This document shows, piece by piece, positions 58,306 to 64,000 of a DNA stretch of 64,000 bases (the stretch's first letter is position 1; every line of letters starts with the position of its first letter). The notes below the pieces were generated by a model. The model saw nothing but the letters and a program-made list of their open reading frames with translations. It made no database searches and was not told the origin of the DNA. Source of the stretch: Eucalyptus grandis (taxonomy: Eukaryota; Streptophyta; Magnoliopsida; Myrtales; Myrtaceae). The position numbers were made by a program, and so were the translations under genes. Where the stretch lies: the NCBI RefSeq assembly GCF_016545825.1, contig NC_052618.1:5943398-6007397 (forward strand). The letters are read 5' to 3'.

Positions 58306-60914
58306 GGTTAAATGCGTAGGGTTTAGGGGCCGGACAAGAGAAATACGCGGTCACAAAGAAAGAGAACTCACGTTCTCCACGGTGGGGATCGGCAGTCATA
58401 ATCTCAGAGCTCACTTGAGAGACACACGGGAGAAAGAGAGGAGGGTTCTCTCGGCCAAGCCATCGTATGGCTCTCCACCTTACCGTCGCTGCTGCGTCAA
58501 AGCCACCACGATGAGTCATTCCCATCCCAGCTGTTCTGAGGCCCCTTGTCGATTTGCTGTCCGGCCAAGGTACGATCTTCGACGACGATCACTCGCCAAG
58601 GAGCCTCCCGCGCCAACGAAGACGACCGAGAAGACCTCGTTGGATTACTTGAAAAGAAAGCCCACGACAATCAGATTTCGTGGTTCCCATTAAGGTCCAC
58701 TTGGCGATACTTGGAAATCAAAAAGGAATGATAGAGAAAAATATATATTGCTGAACCATAGCAAAAGTTGCAATCTCCACAGTTTGTAGCAAATTCGGAC
58801 AATTTTGCAATGCTGGTCCATCTCTTTCTGACGCGTACACGTTGCTCAGCCGCGCCTGACAATTTTCTTGTAGATTTTCCAGGTTCTCCTTGAACGTGCA
58901 CAACAAGAAGCTGAGTTGAACTGAGGCCACGGAGCCCGTGACCATCCTGAGGTGATTCACCTCGAGACGATGTGTCGTCCTTGCCGCCGCCGATCATGTG
59001 GTGTCGCTTGCCACACTCACTGTTTGTTGTTCAAGCCGTCTTCAGGTCTCATAGAGCCCGTTCGGGATCCCATCACGACAACAACCACGGAGATCCTTTG
59101 CCGTGGGTCCTCTTGGCGAGCGCTCCCGTCCTCACAGCTAACCGAGCGCCACCAAAATCCGGTCCCGATATCCAAGTCCGAGCTATGAGTCTCGCCGAGC
59201 ATTACCATATTGCTTTGCGAGTAACTGTTCGAAGTCCAAATATGGAAGCCAATATTCGGAATAGGTAAAATTTTTGTCTATTTTGATTTCTCAAAATTAT
59301 GTTTCCTTATTTGATATATTCGTTGATGCACATTATTGAAATTCTCGATATGCTGAGATATTTGTGAACTCGAGTAACTTTCTAAATTGGGAAATTTTCC
59401 CAATTTCACAATGTGCATATAATCGATAGTCTAATTTCCCGCTTGAAATATGACTCACAATCACACGAAAGAATCGCCAATCCGATCTCCTGCTCGAGAT
59501 TCGATTTGCGATTTATGTAAAATTGGCCAACCCAATCTCCCGCCCAAGATACGGTTCGTCAATTTGGATATCTTGCTCTGATTTGCTGTCGTGCCGTTTA
59601 AGTTAATTTTATTCTCTTACAAAAATCCAAATAAAATGTAGGCTAGAGTTAGATTTGTTTCTTATTCTAGGGTTTGCATATTTAGAATGGGGATTTTATT
59701 TCAAATTTTAAAAATCAAAAATCAAATCAATTAATTTAGGTTGCTGGTTCTTTCTTAATTTGGATTCCATGTTTAATTATTTGGTAAATTATTAATTTCG
59801 AAGTTTAAAATAAATAAAAAAAGAGGAAAAGGAAAAAAAAAATCATCATGCATATGTCATGTAGAATTAGGGCATATTTTGTACGTCATTACATATTAGG
59901 GTAAAATTGCATTTAGTTTAATATAAGTTTGGGTATTTTCTTATATAGATTGCATTTTAGGATTATTTGGGTTAAGATAATATTTTAGTTTAAATCAGGA
60001 TTTGGTTCAACCTAATTCCTAATACAAATTGAATAGAATCTTAATCTAATTAGATAATTTTCACATTTTATCTAATTCCGAGTTTCATGAAAAAATACAA
60101 AAAAAAATGTCTCAGAATAAATTACCTCCATTCTCTAGGATAGATTGCATTTTTAGAAAAAATAAAAAAAAATGTCATGTAAATGTCATATAGGATTAGA
60201 TTCATGAAATGCACGTCATTTAGAAATTGTTATTAGGTCCACTTAATTAGAAATTGCATGACATTAGAATTAGGTCATTTAGTTTTATTGCAATGCATAC
60301 TGCATGATTTTCAAAGTGAAAGCAAACAAAAAAAATTGCGTGTTAATTAGATATTGTCACGCCCCGACCCTCAGGCACGCACATATCCCTTACTTTTGGT
60401 CGATTTTATTATGCGATATCCCAGGACTATATATCGCCGACCCTTTCATTCTTTATAGCACATGCGGAAGCAGTTATAAATCCCCAGACAATAAAGCAAT
60501 GGGATAGAAAAGCAGGCCATACATTTTCTCACTGAAATTCACAACTACAACTTTTTACATGCAAACAAGGTCGACAAGACAGGATAGGATTTCGGTCCTC
60601 ATCCGGGTCGTACTCGATGTCATACTCGGGGTCCTCCTCCACGTACTCCTCTTCGGGTTCCTCAACAAGGATCTCCTCGTCAGATTCATGCTCCTTAGGC
60701 TCCTCATCCAGGTCCTGAAATGGTTATTCAATAACCACTGAGACCACGTCTCAGCAAGTTCTACCTCCTAAGACCCGATTAGTAAACTAATACACCTTAG
60801 GGCTGCCTATGCATAACATGAGTCAAAGGACTTACCTTAGCCTCAGATTCCACCTGCATATTAGTACAGATCAAATAGGCACACAAGCAATCACATCACA
60901 GATCGAAGCATCGA

Positions 60915-61155
60915 TGTAATCGACTAAGTCGATTACATGTCAACAAGACCACTCACGGTCACTTTCATTCAATCGATCATTTCACAACATCAAATCAAGG
61001 CAATGAATCACATCAAATCACACTCAGATCGAATCATCGATCAATCGACTTAGTCGATTACACGCCAACAAGACCACTCACGGTCATTCCAAATCAATCA
61101 ACAAATTCACAACATCAGATCAAAACAATGATCAATCGACCTAGTCGATTACATG
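60915..61155. repeat. Three-copy repeat carrying a perfect palindrome-type motif
   Basis: taatcgactaagtcgatta and two variants (caatcgacttagtcgattac, caatcgacctagtcgattac) occur near 60918, 61042 and 61134. The longer shared phrase caacaagaccactcacggtca accompanies the first two. Confidence 0.8.
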
Positions 61156-61198
61156 TCAGACGAATCAATCCCCACTGTGGGATATTTAAAAGCTAGGC

Positions 61199-61721
61199 CA
61201 CGTGCATTCTCTAGGATGACATTCCAAGTCTCCGAGTTCACGTGCCTCGAACCTTGGGCCCACGTGCATTCTCTCAGGCGACCTTTTCGCCAAAGTGATG
61301 CATCAAGTCACCGAGCCCACGTGCCCTTTTAGATGCCCGGGCCCACGTGCATTCTCTTAGGTGCATCTCACCAAAGCGATGCATCAATTCGTCGAGCCCA
61401 CGTGCCCTTTTAGATGCCAGCCTCTGTCACCGAGCCACGTGCATTCTCTCAGGTGCATCTCACCAAAGCGATGCATCAATTCGCCGAGCCCACGTGCCCT
61501 TTTAGATGCCAGCCTCTGTCACCGAGCCACGTGCATTCTCTTAGGTGCATCTCACCAAAGCGATGCATCAATTCGCCGAGCCCACGTGCCCTTTTAGATG
61601 CCAGCCTCTGTCACCGAGCCACGTGCATTCTCTCAGGCGACCTTTTCGCCAAGGTGACATATTCAACCACTGAACTCACGTGCATTCTCCAGGTGACATT
61701 CCAATTCACCGGGCCCACGTG
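61199..61721. repeat. Tandem array with 13 CACGTG motifs
   Basis: The core of the array has a 92-bp period (cacgtgcattctc at 61344, 61436, 61528 and 61620). CACGTG starts at 61199, 61239, 61261, 61318, 61344, 61399, 61436, 61491, 61528, 61583, 61620, 61677 and 61716. CACGTG is the G-box core bound by plant bHLH and bZIP factors. Confidence 0.9.
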
Positions 61722-61924
61722 TCCTCTTTCAAGTGGTCACCAATCTACTTTCAACACCAATAACCAATGCCCAACGATTTCTCAATCAAATAATTAAATC
61801 AACTCAACAAAGCATTAAAAAACTGAATAACATACTGGGCCATTCACCTATCAATAATTCAATCTCAATCGATTCCAATCAAATTAGGTAAATCCTAAAA
61901 TATCACAAATTTATTCAATTCCAT

Positions 61925-62200
61925 ACAACGTAGAGCTCAAATAAATAAACGGACTGCGCCACGACAATCAGCACGAGATTTCGGTGTCGGCCATCAAAAT
62001 CTTAATTTCCGAAAAATAAATAATTAATTAATTTCGAAAATTAAATAAATAAATACAATAAATTCAATTTAGCACAATATAAAGCTCAATTAAATAAACG
62101 GACTGCGCCATGATCATCAGCATAAAATCCCGGTCACTGGCCATCCCGTTGAATTTCCGGAAATAAATAATTAAATAATTAATTTCGAAAATTAATATTT
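61925..62200. repeat. Duplicated segment inside the nested LTR
   Basis: Two copies of roughly 150 bp share agctca, aataaacggactgcgcca, tcagca, cggtc, ggccatc and ttccg/aaataaataatta. Confidence 0.7.
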
Positions 62201-63384
62201 AATTCTAAAAATACCACCTAGGCCCGAATTGCTTAATTAACACCCGATAAGGGGCGGGAAAAATCCCAAGAAGCATCCAATAAATACTACATGCAATTCT
62301 CTATCTAATTACACTAATTACATCACTAATATACAAAGCAATTAACTAATAATCACTAATCAATTCTAATCTAACAACCTAATTACACTTAATTAACAAT
62401 AATCAACCTTTAAGCATAATTAGCAAACTAAGAAGCATTTCGGTGGTCTTCGGCTCCCATGGAGTTTTGAAGAAAAAGGAGAAGATGGGGGAGGATCCGT
62501 CGACGGAGGAGAGAGGGGAGGAAGAAAAACCTAATTTCTCTTTCTTTTCTCTCACTCTCTCTCTCTCTTAGGTCAGCCACACATGGGCACCACCAGCTGC
62601 CCTCCACTCACAATTCCAAGACAACTTTGCCCCTTCTAGAAGCATTTAGGTAAGCTAAAATATGGGGGTATGTGTGGCATACGAATTTGCTAGGTTTTCT
62701 TTCCAATTGAGCCTTAATTCCTCTTGAATTAAATCAAATTGACCCCATTAATTTATTCAATACCTCATCATTCCAATTGGTATTTTTCCTTACCAATGTA
62801 GCCCCACTTGCATCCCAATTTCACAATCCTTGGCTTCAACCGAACAAAAGCGGCCCTATTATCCAGTCGAAATTAGGACCCGAAAATCTAGATGTCACAG
62901 ATATCATATCTAGGACTGTTATGTGAATTATGATCTAACAATATAGGTGCTTTCGTTGTAAGTTTTGCAATTTATTCATTGTTTATTTGGGTGTTAAATT
63001 TGTGGTTTGTGTACTCGCATGGTCACCTCACATGTTAAGGAAATAGATTTAAAATCAATCAAGCTACCTGCCAAATATTTTTTTTTCAAAATAAAGAGAA
63101 AGGTACCGAAGGGCGTTAGAAAGCTAGCGTAACCAAGTCCCGAACTTATAAATCTCTGGTTCATAGGAGTAAAGTAGATCTCCCGTTACTTTACTTAGTT
63201 TTTAATCGACCCACCAAAAATATATTAGTGGCGACTCCTAATTAAAAAGTTTGCATGTTAAGAACTTGAATCGAAAGTTGTGAATTGATATAGGCTTGGG
63301 AGAGCCCGAGTTAAGTCTAGGCTTAACAATCCATTAGCCAAATCTTAGGTGGTTCACACCCGAAAAATTGGTCGTGACAAACTC

Positions 63385-64000
63385 ACTGGATGGATTTGTC
63401 CCTCTTTATGTTTTGATGCAATCTTAGTGAGAATTTATTTATTTATTTTGTCTATGGTGGTTTGCTTCATTGTCATCTTATCATCGCCTTTTATCATGAC
63501 TCACTTATTCGTATTGTATTTCATGATGTTTCCTAATCGTTAATAAAAAATTATGTTAGGATATATTTCTCTATTAGGGAGCTACCTTTTCTACTACCAC
63601 CAATTTTTCACTTGTAACTTCACCACAAACAATTGTTATTTTTGTTAGGCATGGTGAGAAATGCATACTTTCATATTGCTTTATTTTCTCCTTGAAAACA
63701 CAAGAGTCAGGATGGAGCTATAATAACTGTCGACATGAACACATGATATTCGAATGATCTCTAAAGATATGCATGTAAAAAAAAAAAAAGCTCAAGCATA
63801 TGTTCCATTAGGCTTTTGAGCACTATGTTGGTTCATTTTTCCATTAAACCTAACTCTTGAGAAATAGTGCAACTTGATCATCTATTTTCTTTCTCTTTTT
63901 GCAACTTGTAGATTATTACATGTCTGAGATTGACATGCAATCTTACATGATGCAGTCTATGCCATATAATGCATTTATTGATCACATGTATATTAATGCA
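63385..64000. other. Spacer at the window end
   Basis: AT-rich; no gene supported. Confidence 0.5.

Larger units (their letters stand above)
60355..62899 (-). mobile_element. Nested solo LTR, probably of a chromovirus-type gypsy element
   Basis: 2545 bp. On the minus strand it starts TGTGACATCTAGATTTTCGG and ends GGTCGGGGCGTGACA, with target duplication GATAT at 60350-60354 and 62900-62904. Ends of this form are common in Tekay/Del-like LTRs (from memory, not searched). It contains a palindrome-bearing repeat (60915-61155), a 92-bp tandem array (61250-61640) and a duplicated segment (61925-62200). No coding domain is present. Confidence 0.88.
57907..63379 (+). mobile_element. Solo LTR of a Tat-type gypsy element, interrupted by a nested LTR
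   Basis: Starts TGTTGACACCTAAATT and ends ATTGGTCGTGACA, with target duplication AACTC at 57902-57906 and 63380-63384. Removing the nested insertion (60355-62899 plus one GATAT) leaves about 2.9 kb. Its last 300 bp share ordered words with the LTR at 12921-14993 (ctctggtt, atcgaccca, ttagtggcgactcc, cttgggagag). A TATA box in the same context lies at 58298. No internal region is present. Confidence 0.9.

Noticed and set aside
60900..61720. Possible CRISPR-like array
   Set aside because: The direct repeats have no unique spacers, lie inside an LTR of a plant genome, and no cas genes are present.
61361..61797. Open frames with repeated SPSHVHSLRCISP-like peptide
   Set aside because: The peptide repeat is a by-product of the 92-bp tandem DNA repeat.

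Overview
The window is nuclear DNA of a flowering plant, most likely a dicot. It is dominated by LTR retrotransposons, has (TC)n microsatellites and AT-rich spacers, and contains intron-split remnants of plant genes (a DUF2499/Ycf49-like plastid protein, a U2AF35-related CCCH protein, a MATE transporter exon). I see no gene that looks intact, no rRNA or tRNA gene, and nothing bacterial. Repeated GC-rich 'gctcgccgag'-type islands give me a weak impression of a Myrtaceae-like woody dicot; this is inference only.

Layout. 1-16.4 kb: one broken minus-strand gene (four recognisable exons) whose second intron holds a 10.1 kb Tat/Ogre-type Ty3/gypsy element (2719-12809, duplicated target AGACT) and a 2.1 kb solo LTR of the same superfamily in opposite orientation (12921-14993, duplicated target GATGT). 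16.4-28.2 kb: spacer with a TIR element (17556-18271), a diverged gypsy LTR piece (18530 to about 20110), an unidentified gene remnant, a U2AF35-related pseudogene (25475-26092) and another TIR-like element. 28.4-32.9 kb: a large nested inverted repeat whose arms carry four copies of a MATE transporter exon. 33-38.5 kb: decayed DNA, one transposon terminus and a TRIM-like miniature retroelement.

38506-43339: a plus-strand Tork/Tnt1-like Ty1/copia element with target duplication CCCTA and many stops. 47955-57457: a minus-strand SIRE/Maximus-type Ty1/copia element with target duplication GATTC, near-identical LTRs and an extra 3' reading region in the env-like position. 57907-63379: a solo gypsy LTR (target duplication AACTC) with a second solo LTR nested inside it (60355-62899, target duplication GATAT). 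The inner LTR holds 13 CACGTG motifs in about 520 bp.

The strongest results are the target-site duplications, which I read directly at both ends of five insertions, and the exon-by-exon recognition of the interrupted DUF2499 gene. No coherent new multi-gene system is evident. The most unusual objects are the nested palindrome with captured MATE exons, the CACGTG array inside an LTR, the PBS-like motif kept inside several gypsy LTRs, and the SIRE element whose LTRs look young while its coding region looks ruined.
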